This document shows, piece by piece, positions 7,602-14,151 of a DNA stretch of 34,253 nt. Both the position numbers and the translations under genes were made by a program. The stretch covers positions 1 through 34,253 of the forward strand of contig CAMMXR010000002.1 in the NCBI GenBank assembly GCA_946500965.1, given 5' to 3'. Source of the DNA: an uncultured Candidatus Saccharibacteria bacterium. Lineage in GTDB: Bacteria; Patescibacteriota; Saccharimonadia; Saccharimonadales; Saccharimonadaceae. How positions within the stretch are numbered: position 1 is the first letter of the stretch; each line of letters starts with the position of its first letter. The notes beneath the pieces are model-generated. The model saw only the letters and a list, made by a program, of their open reading frames with translations. It was not told the DNA's origin and ran no database searches.

Positions 7602-8981
7602 ATGAAGACTACCACAAAGCAACTATCCGACACCCAGGTTGAACTCACGGTGACCCTTGACGGCTCCGACCTCCAACCTGCCCGCGACGCCGCCTTGCGC
7701 CGCCTCGCCCAAACTGTTAAACTCCCCGGCTTCCGCCAAGGCAAAGCCCCGCTCGCCCTTGCCGAGCGCGCCATCTCCCCCAACGACCTCAGCAGCGAGA
7801 CCCTGGACCAGGCCGTTCGCCGCACCCTGATGCGCGCCCTTGACCAGTCCAAACTCCTCCCCCTCACCTCCCCCCACATCAACGTCACCAAGTTCGTCCC
7901 CGAGCAGACCCTTGAATACGTCGCCAGTGTGGAAATCCTCCCCGAGATCAAGCTCGGCGACATCCATAAGCTCAAAACCAAACCACCCAAAATCACCGTC
8001 AGTGACGCCGAGGTCCAAGAGGTGCTTGACCGTATCGCCGGTGCCTACAGCGAAAAATCCGTCGCCCAGCGCCCCGCCGCAGCTAAAGATGAAGTCATTA
8101 TCGACTTCACCGGCAAAAAAGACGGCACCGCCTTCCCCGGTGGCTCCGCCAAAGATTACCACCTCACCCTTGGCTCCGGTCAATTCATTCCGGGCTTTGA
8201 AGATGGCATCATCGGTCACGCCGCCGGCGACAGCTTCACGCTTGACCTCACCTTCCCCAAGGATTATCCCGAGTCCTCTCTCGCCGGCGCCAAGACCACT
8301 TTTGACGTGCTCCTCAAACAAGTCAACGCCGTCAAGACCCCAGCCCTGGACGATGCCCTCGCCCAGAAGTGCGGCGACTTCAAAACCCTTGACGACCTCA
8401 AGGCCGACATTCGTAAGAACCTTGAAGCTCAGAACCGCCACCGCGCTATGGAACAATACCGCGACGACCTCGTCATGGAACTGGTCGGCGCCTCCAAAGT
8501 CTCTGCCCCCGAAATCCTCATCAAAGACCAATTCCGCTTTATCAAGGACGATGTCACCCGCAACGCCGCTTCCCGCGGTCTCACGCTGGAGAAATACCTG
8601 GAGCGGATGGGTCAGACCGAGGAAGACTGGCAAAAGCAGGCCCGTAGCATCGCTGAAGATCGGGTGAAAGCTTCGCTGGTCCTCCAGGTCCTCGCCCGCG
8701 AACAGGGAATTACGGCCGATGCTGCCGAGGTGGATGCCAAGCTCGCCGAGCTCCGCGACGTTTATCAAAAGTCCGCCGAGGCCCTCAAGAATCTCAAGAA
8801 ACCGGAGGTCCGCCAGGACATCAAGAACCGGCTGATCTTGGATAAGACCCTGGACTTCCTGGTCGCCGCGAACAGCGACTCCGCCAAGCCCGCTAAATCT
8901 GCCAAAGCCGCCAAGACTACCAAGCCCACCAAATCCAGCAAAGCCAAACCCGCCAAGTCCAAATCCACTAAGTCCGCCTAA
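7602..8981 (+). CDS. tig: Trigger factor, ribosome-associated chaperone/prolyl isomerase
   Basis: The protein has 459 residues in the three-part trigger-factor layout. The N-terminal ribosome-binding domain carries the signature GFRQGKAP (43-50). An FKBP-type PPIase domain follows at about 160-245 (DEVIIDFTGKKDG, FIPGFEDGIIGH), then the helical chaperone domain (about 250-425). It folds nascent chains at the ribosome exit. The last 30 residues are an added Lys/Ala/Ser/Thr tail (from KPAKSAKAAK onward) not typical of the family but similar to tails on other proteins in this window. It is expressed from its own -10-like promoter with leaderless spacing and is followed by a minus-strand-oriented terminator. 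Confidence 0.96.
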   Translation: MKTTTKQLSDTQVELTVTLDGSDLQPARDAALRRLAQTVKLPGFRQGKAPLALAERAISPNDLSSETLDQAVRRTLMRALDQSKLLPLTSPHINVTKFVPEQTLEYVASVEILPEIKLGDIHKLKTKPPKITVSDAEVQEVLDRIAGAYSEKSVAQRPAAAKDEVIIDFTGKKDGTAFPGGSAKDYHLTLGSGQFIPGFEDGIIGHAAGDSFTLDLTFPKDYPESSLAGAKTTFDVLLKQVNAVKTPALDDALAQKCGDFKTLDDLKADIRKNLEAQNRHRAMEQYRDDLVMELVGASKVSAPEILIKDQFRFIKDDVTRNAASRGLTLEKYLERMGQTEEDWQKQARSIAEDRVKASLVLQVLAREQGITADAAEVDAKLAELRDVYQKSAEALKNLKKPEVRQDIKNRLILDKTLDFLVAANSDSAKPAKSAKAAKTTKPTKSSKAKPAKSKSTKSA

Positions 8982-9010
8982 AAAAGTGCCCCGAGCAAAC
9001 CGCTCGGGGC
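8980..9010 (-). terminator. Intrinsic terminator for the minus-strand gene at 9047-9667
   Basis: A perfect nine-base-pair stem (8988-8996 with 9002-9010, GCCCCGAGC arms) has a five-base loop. Read on the minus strand it is followed by AC and six T residues (8985-8980), the classic terminator form. The T-tract overlaps the TAA of tig. On the plus strand the U-tract is missing, so termination of tig here would be weak. Confidence 0.75.
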
Positions 9011-9046
9011 ATTGGACTAAGGGGGTGAGGGAACTTGGGAATAATC

Positions 9047-9667
9047 TCAACCAAAATCACTTCCGCCGCGCAGACCGAAGTCGCACAGCAGCTGATCTTG
9101 ACGCTGGAACGCCTGGCGCAATTTCTGCGCTGCCGCCTCCACGCACAGCCGGTTCAGGTTATCCGAACGCCCCGACATCGTGAGATAAAGATCCATCACG
9201 CGCCAGGGAATCGTCAGATTGGGATGCAGCCGGCGGGCAGCGGTTTGGTCCAGCACTTCCACGCGCAGGAAGGTTTGCGTCGGCAGCACCAACGGCCCCA
9301 GCCGCGCATCTAGTCGCGGCGCTTCCTTGTGCTTTTTTCGCAGCCAGGCTATCAGCGACGAACGGCGCGTATCCTTCAGTTGCTGCTCTACCCCCAGCAG
9401 CGGATAATTCCGGCCGCCCGGCAGCACCGGCCATTCCAGCTGCAGCGTCCCCTCGAACCGCGGCTCTAGAGACGGCCGACCCAACCAAGCCACCGCCTCA
9501 TCATAAAACGGCGCCACCTTGAGCGTCATCGTCCCGGCATATTCCGGGTCGTAGCGGACCACAATCTCCGCAATCTGAGTCTGAATCTCTTCCACCAGCG
9601 GCCAAAACGGCTGCTCCAACAGAATCTGCTTGAGTTGCTTCTCGGGGTTCGGGTTTTTCGCATTCAC
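9047..9667 (-). CDS. Unrecognised soluble protein
   Basis: I choose the GTG at 9667 (206 residues), because GGAGG lies nine bases upstream; the in-frame TTG at 9676 directly touches that GGAGG. The protein begins MNAKNPNPEKQLKQIL and has no signal peptide or membrane segment. It has a mixed alpha/beta look with charged helices (EEIQTQIAEIVVRYDPEY; LIAWLRKKHKEAPRLD) and ends GLRGGSDFG. I recognise no domain. It stands alone, with a near-consensus promoter and its own terminator. The promoter is almost identical to that of the gene at 21664-22302, so the two are likely co-regulated even though the proteins do not look similar by eye. TGA stop. Confidence 0.7.
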   Translation of the reverse strand: MNAKNPNPEKQLKQILLEQPFWPLVEEIQTQIAEIVVRYDPEYAGTMTLKVAPFYDEAVAWLGRPSLEPRFEGTLQLEWPVLPGGRNYPLLGVEQQLKDTRRSSLIAWLRKKHKEAPRLDARLGPLVLPTQTFLRVEVLDQTAARRLHPNLTIPWRVMDLYLTMSGRSDNLNRLCVEAAAQKLRQAFQRQDQLLCDFGLRGGSDFG

Positions 9668-9699
9668 ACATATCAACCTCCTTCAGTCATTTTAAGGTA

Positions 9700-9739
9700 A
9701 CCCCCCTTCATTATATCACAGATAACCATAAAAGTCAAG
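9700..9739 (-). promoter_or_regulatory. Copy A of a duplicated 40-bp strong promoter module
   Basis: On the minus strand it reads TTGACT (9738-9733), a 17-base spacer and TATAAT (9715-9710), then GAAGGGGGGT, a near-perfect sigma-70 type promoter. The 40 bases match 22357-22396 at 39 positions. The identical spacer and downstream G-tract go beyond what promoter function alone requires. It drives the gene starting at 9667. Confidence 0.85.
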
Positions 9740-9832
9740 GAGACGCCATCAAGCGCCACTAAGCGCCCCCAAAATGACACCACCTGCCCCCAAAACGCCT
9801 AAGCTACTCAAGCCACCAACATCACCTAACCC

Positions 9833-9861
9833 TTGCCTTCTCGTCCCACTTGTGCTACAAT
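9833..9861 (+). promoter_or_regulatory. Promoter of rpsL-rpsG
   Basis: TTGCCT (9833-9838), a 17-base spacer ending TGTGC, and TACAAT (9856-9861). The leader of about 70 bases contains GCCG/CGGC-closed and AGC/GCT pairings (about 9880-9905) that could form a hairpin before the GTG start. Its meaning is unknown. Confidence 0.7.
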
Positions 9862-9937
9862 TGATCCAGAGTTTCACGCCGCGTAGCGATTGCTGTAAGC
9901 TGCCGGCACAATATCAAGTTAATCAGGAAGAATTATC

Positions 9938-10348
9938 GTGCCTACTATCAACCAATTGATTCGTAAGCCGCGCCAGAAGTCTACCAAGAAATCCAAGGCT
10001 CCGGCGCTCGGCTCCATCGTCAATACCTTGAAGACGCGTCGCTATGAGCAGCCCGCTCCCTTGAAACGCGGCGTCTGTCTCAAGGTGACCACCAAAACCC
10101 CGAAGAAACCGAACTCCGCGCTTCGCAAGGTCGCCCGTGTGCGCCTGACCAACGGCCAGGAAGTTTGGGCCTACATCGGTGGTGAAGGCCACAACCTCCA
10201 GGAGCACGCCGTGGTGCTGGTGCGCGGCGGTCGTGTCCCTGATCTGCCAGGTGTGCGCTATCATATCGTCCGCGGCACGCTGGACCTCCAAGGTGTCCAG
10301 GGTCGCAAACAGGGTCGCTCCAAATACGGTGCGAAGAAGGGAGAATAA
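9938..10348 (+). CDS. rpsL: 30S ribosomal protein uS12
   Basis: The protein has 136 residues. It contains the invariant decoding-centre motifs [11 protein letters not shown] and [14 protein letters not shown], and ends with [11 protein letters not shown]. Like Bacillus S12 it has a longer N-terminal region (about 12 residues more than E. coli). One oddity is clear: the loop normally read [13 protein letters not shown] is [13 protein letters not shown] here, so the lysine known as K87/K88 (linked to streptomycin action and accuracy) is proline. GTG start; GGAAG lies eight bases upstream. rpsG follows after three bases. Confidence 0.97.
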   Translation: MPTINQLIRKPRQKSTKKSKAPALGSIVNTLKTRRYEQPAPLKRGVCLKVTTKTPKKPNSALRKVARVRLTNGQEVWAYIGGEGHNLQEHAVVLVRGGRVPDLPGVRYHIVRGTLDLQGVQGRKQGRSKYGAKKGE

Positions 10349-10351
10349 TCT

Positions 10352-10831
10352 ATGTCACGTAAAGTTACCAAATCTCTCCAACGCAAGCTCACTCCCGATC
10401 GCAAGTATCAGTCTGTTCTGGTTCAGCGCCTAATCAACAAATCCATGCTGGACGGCAAGAAACAGGTCGCCGAACGCGCGGTCTATCAAGCCCTGGAAGG
10501 TGCCGCCAAGAAGGTTGGATCCGAAGACCCCGTCGCCGTGTTTGAGAAAGCGCTCGCCAACGTTTCGCCGGACTTTGAAGTTAAGTCCCGCCGCGTCGGT
10601 GGTGCCAACTATCAGATTCCGTTCCCGATTTCCGGTCACCGCCAGCTCCACTTTGCCTTTTCTTGGCTGGTGCAGGCGGCCCGCGCTCGCCAAGGTATGC
10701 CCTATGCCAAGCGCCTAGAGCAGGAAATCGTTGACGCCTACCATGAGACCGGTGCAGCCTACAAGAAGAAGGAAGACTGCCATCGCATGGCCGAGGCCAA
10801 CCGCGCCTTCGCGCACTTTGCCCGCGCTTAG
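10352..10831 (+). CDS. rpsG: 30S ribosomal protein uS7
   Basis: The protein has 159 residues, the usual length for uS7. Conserved stretches include LINKSMLDGKKQVAERAVY, the rRNA-binding VGGANYQIPFPI and the C-terminal MAEANRAFAHFARA. It nucleates assembly of the 30S head. The Shine-Dalgarno site (GGGAGAA) is inside the end of rpsL, so the pair is one operon. In most bacteria fusA and tuf follow; here a series of hairpins ending in a terminator follows instead, then gap. Confidence 0.97.
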   Translation: MSRKVTKSLQRKLTPDRKYQSVLVQRLINKSMLDGKKQVAERAVYQALEGAAKKVGSEDPVAVFEKALANVSPDFEVKSRRVGGANYQIPFPISGHRQLHFAFSWLVQAARARQGMPYAKRLEQEIVDAYHETGAAYKKKEDCHRMAEANRAFAHFARA

Positions 10832-10834
10832 TCT

Positions 10835-10879
10835 GACTAGTTCAACTAGTCTGGCTACGTGCGCGTGCCGGGGCGGCAC
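10835..10879 (+). other. Two perfect small hairpins between rpsG and gap
   Basis: GACTAGT/ACTAGTC with a TCA loop (10835-10851) and GTGCCG/CGGCAC with a GGG loop (10865-10879). Neither is followed by a T-tract. They could stabilise the 3-prime end of the rpsL-rpsG message; the true terminator lies further on. Confidence 0.5.
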
Positions 10880-10917
10880 CAACCCTCTATCGGCTGAACT
10901 CACCGCCTCACACCGTC

Positions 10918-10945
10918 AAAATGCGACCACTTCGGTCGCATTTTT
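10918..10945 (+). terminator. Intrinsic terminator of the rpsL-rpsG operon
   Basis: An 11-base-pair stem, AAAATGCGACC with GGTCGCATTTT, has a five-base loop ACTTC and ends in a run of five T. The leading A-tract makes it potentially bidirectional. Confidence 0.9.
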
Positions 10946-10969
10946 GCTGCACCGCGAACGAACTTATGC

Positions 10970-10975
10970 TATAAT
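10970..10975 (+). promoter_or_regulatory. Extended -10 promoter of gap
   Basis: TGC-TATAAT, 29 bases before the ATG at 11005. Unlike the leaderless genes it leaves room for a strong Shine-Dalgarno site, AGGAGG (10994-10999). Confidence 0.7.
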
Positions 10976-11004
10976 GAAGTAAAATAGCGTTTTAGGAGGC
11001 ATTA

Positions 11005-12012
11005 ATGGTAAGATTAGCAATCAACGGGTTCGGTCGCATCGGACGCTGCGCATTCAAAATCGCTTTTGAGCGCCGCGACGCCGAGATCATCGCCATCAAT
11101 AGCTTAGGCGATGCCAAGACCTTCGCCCATCTACTCAAATACGATTCCGCCTATGGCATTTATGACCACAAGGTCAGCTACGACGATAAACACATCATCG
11201 TGGACGGACACAAAATCCTCTTCCTCTGTGAACCCGACCCGGCTAAGCTTCCCTGGGGCAAACTCAAGATTGATACCGTGATGGAGTGTACCGGCGCCTT
11301 CCGCAAGCTCGCCGACACTAAGAAACACCTCACCGCCGGCGCCCGCAAAGTCGTCCTCTCCGCCCCTGCCAAGGGTAGCGGCATCAAAACCGTCGTGCTC
11401 GGCGTCAACGAAGAAGTCGTCACCGCAGATGACCGCATCCTCTCCAACGCTTCCTGCACTACCAACTGTATTGCCCCAGTCATGAAAGTCCTGGAAGACA
11501 ATTTCGGAATTGAGAAGGCGATGATGACCACCGTCCACTCCTACACCGCTTCCCAGCGTCTCCAAGACGACGCCGCCCGCGACCTCCGCGAGGCGCGCGC
11601 CGCGGCCGCCAACATCGTCCCCACCACCACTGGTGCCTCTCAAGCCGCCGCCCTCACCATCCCGAGCCTGGAGGACCATTTCAAGGGTCTTTCGGTCCGG
11701 GTCCCCAGCCTTGTCGTCTCCCTGGCCGACATTACCGCCGTCTTGCGCCGCGACGTTACTAAGGCAGAAATCAACCAAGTCTTTGAAAAATCCGCCGCCG
11801 AACCCTATTACGAAGGCATTCTCACCGTCACCCACGACGAACTGGTTAGTACCGACTTCCGCGGCAACTCTCACTCCGCCATCGTAGACCTGCCCCTTAC
11901 CGATGTGGTAGGTGGCAATCTTGTCAAGGTCGTGGCCTGGTACGATAACGAATGGGGCTATTCCAACCGCCTGGTGGAGCTAGCCGTGGATTTCGGCCGC
12001 GACGTCGCCTAA
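11005..12012 (+). CDS. gap: Glyceraldehyde-3-phosphate dehydrogenase, possibly NADP-preferring
   Basis: The enzyme has 335 residues and is standard in length. It has the Rossmann motif NGFGRIGR (7-14), the catalytic ASCTTNC with Cys151, His178 and the C-terminal WYDNEWGYSNR. It oxidises glyceraldehyde-3-phosphate in lower glycolysis. Cofactor residues are unusual: the acidic residue that binds the adenosine ribose of NAD (INDL/D32 in NAD enzymes) is Ser33 (INSLGD), and the Leu187-Pro188 pair of NAD enzymes is Asp189-Ala190. Similar changes occur in NADP-using GapB-type enzymes, so NADP or dual use is inferred. AGGAGG supports the start. rpiB-like follows after 23 bases. Confidence 0.95.
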   Translation: MVRLAINGFGRIGRCAFKIAFERRDAEIIAINSLGDAKTFAHLLKYDSAYGIYDHKVSYDDKHIIVDGHKILFLCEPDPAKLPWGKLKIDTVMECTGAFRKLADTKKHLTAGARKVVLSAPAKGSGIKTVVLGVNEEVVTADDRILSNASCTTNCIAPVMKVLEDNFGIEKAMMTTVHSYTASQRLQDDAARDLREARAAAANIVPTTTGASQAAALTIPSLEDHFKGLSVRVPSLVVSLADITAVLRRDVTKAEINQVFEKSAAEPYYEGILTVTHDELVSTDFRGNSHSAIVDLPLTDVVGGNLVKVVAWYDNEWGYSNRLVELAVDFGRDVA

Positions 12013-12035
12013 TTAACTAGCAGAAAGGAGTCAAT

Positions 12036-12512
12036 ATGCCAGAATATACCATCTATCTCGGAGCCGACCACCGCGGTTTTGCTAAGAAGGAAGAGCTGTT
12101 CCCGCTGCTCTGCGGCTGTCACGAGAACGTGAACGTGGAGGATCTCGGTGCGGACGAATATCAGGAAGACGATGATTTTAACGACCCCGCTATCGCCGTC
12201 GCTCAGGCCGTCGCCGCCAACCCACACGGGATCGGTGTCCTGCTCTGCGGCTCCGCTCACGGAGTCACGATGCAAGCCAATCGTTTTCCGGGTGCCCGTG
12301 CCATCAATGCCCTCACCCCTGAATCCGCTGCCGCCGGCCGCCGCGACGACCACGCCAACATCGTCTGTCTCGCCGCAGACCAGCTTGACGCCGTCACCAT
12401 GGAGCAAATCATCAAAACCTTCTGCCACACCCGCCCTGCCACCGATGAACGTTATCTGCGCCGCGTCCGGCGTCTTGACCAGACTCCGGCGGCTGACGCC
12501 AAGGAGCAATAA
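12036..12512 (+). CDS. rpiB: RpiB/LacA/LacB-family sugar-phosphate isomerase
   Basis: The protein has 158 residues. It has the family start YLGADHRGF, the phosphate/anion loop GVLLCGSAHGVTMQANRFPG with the candidate base Cys71, and the later ANIVCLAAD segment. Type B ribose-5-phosphate isomerases interconvert ribose-5-P and ribulose-5-P. Two deviations are visible: CGSAHG replaces the usual CGSG/TG(I/H)G, and the usual HN pair before the ANV segment appears as Asp104-Asp105, so specificity could differ (an allose- or galactose-phosphate isomerase is possible). AAAGGAG precedes the ATG. The Rpe-like gene follows after two bases, with its Shine-Dalgarno site inside this gene. Confidence 0.85.
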   Translation: MPEYTIYLGADHRGFAKKEELFPLLCGCHENVNVEDLGADEYQEDDDFNDPAIAVAQAVAANPHGIGVLLCGSAHGVTMQANRFPGARAINALTPESAAAGRRDDHANIVCLAADQLDAVTMEQIIKTFCHTRPATDERYLRRVRRLDQTPAADAKEQ

Positions 12513-12514
12513 CC

Positions 12515-13171
12515 ATGCCTATTATCGTCCCCACCATCACCACCAGCGATCCCAACGTTTTCGCCACCAACCTGACCAAGTTCAGCACCTTCGCCAAGCG
12601 CATCCAGATTGACGCTTCAGATGGCAGTTTCGCACCTACCAACCTTGTTCCGCTTACCGCCCTCCAACCCACCCAATTCCCGCAGGGCGTTACCATTGAT
12701 ATTCACCTGATGTCCGCCCGCCCCAGCGAACATCTCCCGGCCATTCTCGCTCTTAAGCCCTCGCTTTGTATCCTGCACGCCGAGGTGGATGATAACCTCG
12801 CCGCGGTCTTTGCTCAGCTCAAACAAGCCGGCATCAAAACCGGCATCGCCTTCATCAAAACCACTTTCCCCGGTCGGGTGCGCGAGCTGGTGGCAAGCTG
12901 CGACCACGCAATGGTCTTTGCCGGCACCTTGGGTAGCCAAGGCGGCGCCATTGATCTGCTCCAGACCGAGAAAATCCCCCTGCTTCGCGCCATCAAGCCC
13001 GAACTAGAAATCGGCTGGGACGGCGGCGCTAATCTCAGCAATATCCGCGCCTTGGCCCATTCCGATCTTGACGTTATCAACGTCGGCAGCGCCATCTCCC
13101 AGGCCAGCGACCCCGCTGCTATGTATCAGTCTTTGCTTACTGAGGCCGACAAGAAGGGGGTACTAATCTAA
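12515..13171 (+). CDS. Ribulose-phosphate 3-epimerase-like TIM barrel
   Basis: The protein has 218 residues, like Rpe. Motifs match in position but not perfectly: the metal/catalytic motif normally HxDxMD reads Q31-I-D33-A-S-D36, the IHLM motif (His64) is intact, and WDGGAN supplies the C-terminal catalytic Asp169. Thus three of the four usual metal ligands remain and the first histidine is glutamine. Rpe interconverts ribulose-5-P and xylulose-5-P; with the change it may use another metal geometry or another hexulose/pentulose phosphate. It is placed between rpiB-like and PfkB genes, with the next ATG directly after its TAA. Confidence 0.75.
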   Translation: MPIIVPTITTSDPNVFATNLTKFSTFAKRIQIDASDGSFAPTNLVPLTALQPTQFPQGVTIDIHLMSARPSEHLPAILALKPSLCILHAEVDDNLAAVFAQLKQAGIKTGIAFIKTTFPGRVRELVASCDHAMVFAGTLGSQGGAIDLLQTEKIPLLRAIKPELEIGWDGGANLSNIRALAHSDLDVINVGSAISQASDPAAMYQSLLTEADKKGVLI

Positions 13172-14134
13172 ATGGCTCGTATCGTCTCGCTCGGCCGCGT
13201 CCTCCAGGATATTATCTTGATTGATCGCGACGACTTCGCCAGTGTGGAAATCGCCGGGCAGTCTATTTTCTCCGAACTTACCATCGGTTCCAAAATTGAC
13301 ATTGACCACCTGCGCTACAGCGTTGGCGGTGGTGCTTTGAACTCCGCCACCACCTTCGCCCGCTGCGGACACGAGAGCGTCCTCTTTGGCACCATTGCCC
13401 ATGACTCCGCCGGCGAAGCGATTCTGGCTGCCCTGGACCGCGAGAGCATTGACAGCAGCTACCTCGCCACCGAGCGTGGCACCACCGGCTGTTCCATCAT
13501 CCTATTGGACGCCAAGACCGGCGAACGCACCATCCTCACCCACCGCGGCGTTTCCGGCCAGTTCCGCCGGTTCTCCGCTAGCGACCTGGATCTAGTGGCG
13601 CCGGACTGGCTCTATGCCACCACTACCGGCGGCGATATGGACAAGCTCCTAGCCTTCTTTGAACACGCCCACGAGCTTGGGATTAAGATTATGTTCAACC
13701 CCGGCGCCGCCGAAATCTCTCATCTCCCCAAACTTCACGGCTTATTAGAACTGGTGGATGTCCTGCTCGTCAACAAAACCGAAGCCGCTCAGATCGTCCC
13801 CGGCGTGGTGCTGAGCGAGTTGATTGAGCATCTCGCCTACTACTGCCCGACAGTTTTGATTACCGACGGTGTAATGGGCTCCATCGCCACCGACGGTAAA
13901 GCCACCTGGCGCCTCGGTGTTTATGGGCAAGTCCGCATGCGCGACGCCACCGGCGCCGGCGACGCTTTCGGCTCAGGCTTCCTGGCTAAACTGGCCGACG
14001 GCGCCGAGTTCGTGGACGCCTTACAGTTCGCCTCTGCCAATGCCGCCAGCGTCGTTCAGAAATACGGTGCCAGCACCGGCATCCTCACCGGCAGCGAAGA
14101 CCTCCACCCTATGCCGATTCAGCAACTAACCTAA
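13172..14134 (+). CDS. PfkB/ribokinase-family carbohydrate or nucleoside kinase
   Basis: The protein has 320 residues. PfkB signatures are present: the sugar-binding GGGALNSATTFARCG (52-66), the NKTE motif (201-204) and the anion-hole/catalytic DATGAGDAFGSGF (258-270) with base Asp264. The family phosphorylates ribose, fructose, adenosine, 1-phosphofructose and others; the sequence alone does not settle the substrate. In its operon (pentose isomerase, epimerase, LOG), ribose or a nucleoside is the most plausible. The ATG immediately follows the upstream stop. The LOG gene starts 17 bases downstream behind AAGGA. Confidence 0.85.
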   Translation: MARIVSLGRVLQDIILIDRDDFASVEIAGQSIFSELTIGSKIDIDHLRYSVGGGALNSATTFARCGHESVLFGTIAHDSAGEAILAALDRESIDSSYLATERGTTGCSIILLDAKTGERTILTHRGVSGQFRRFSASDLDLVAPDWLYATTTGGDMDKLLAFFEHAHELGIKIMFNPGAAEISHLPKLHGLLELVDVLLVNKTEAAQIVPGVVLSELIEHLAYYCPTVLITDGVMGSIATDGKATWRLGVYGQVRMRDATGAGDAFGSGFLAKLADGAEFVDALQFASANAASVVQKYGASTGILTGSEDLHPMPIQQLT

Positions 14135-14151
14135 GAAAGGACCTCCCCCCA

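Noticed and set aside
7623-9050. Long minus-strand open frame (475 codons) opposite trigger factor
   Set aside because: Gly-rich, repetitive composition mirroring the sense codons of tig; tig is certain, so this is an antisense shadow.
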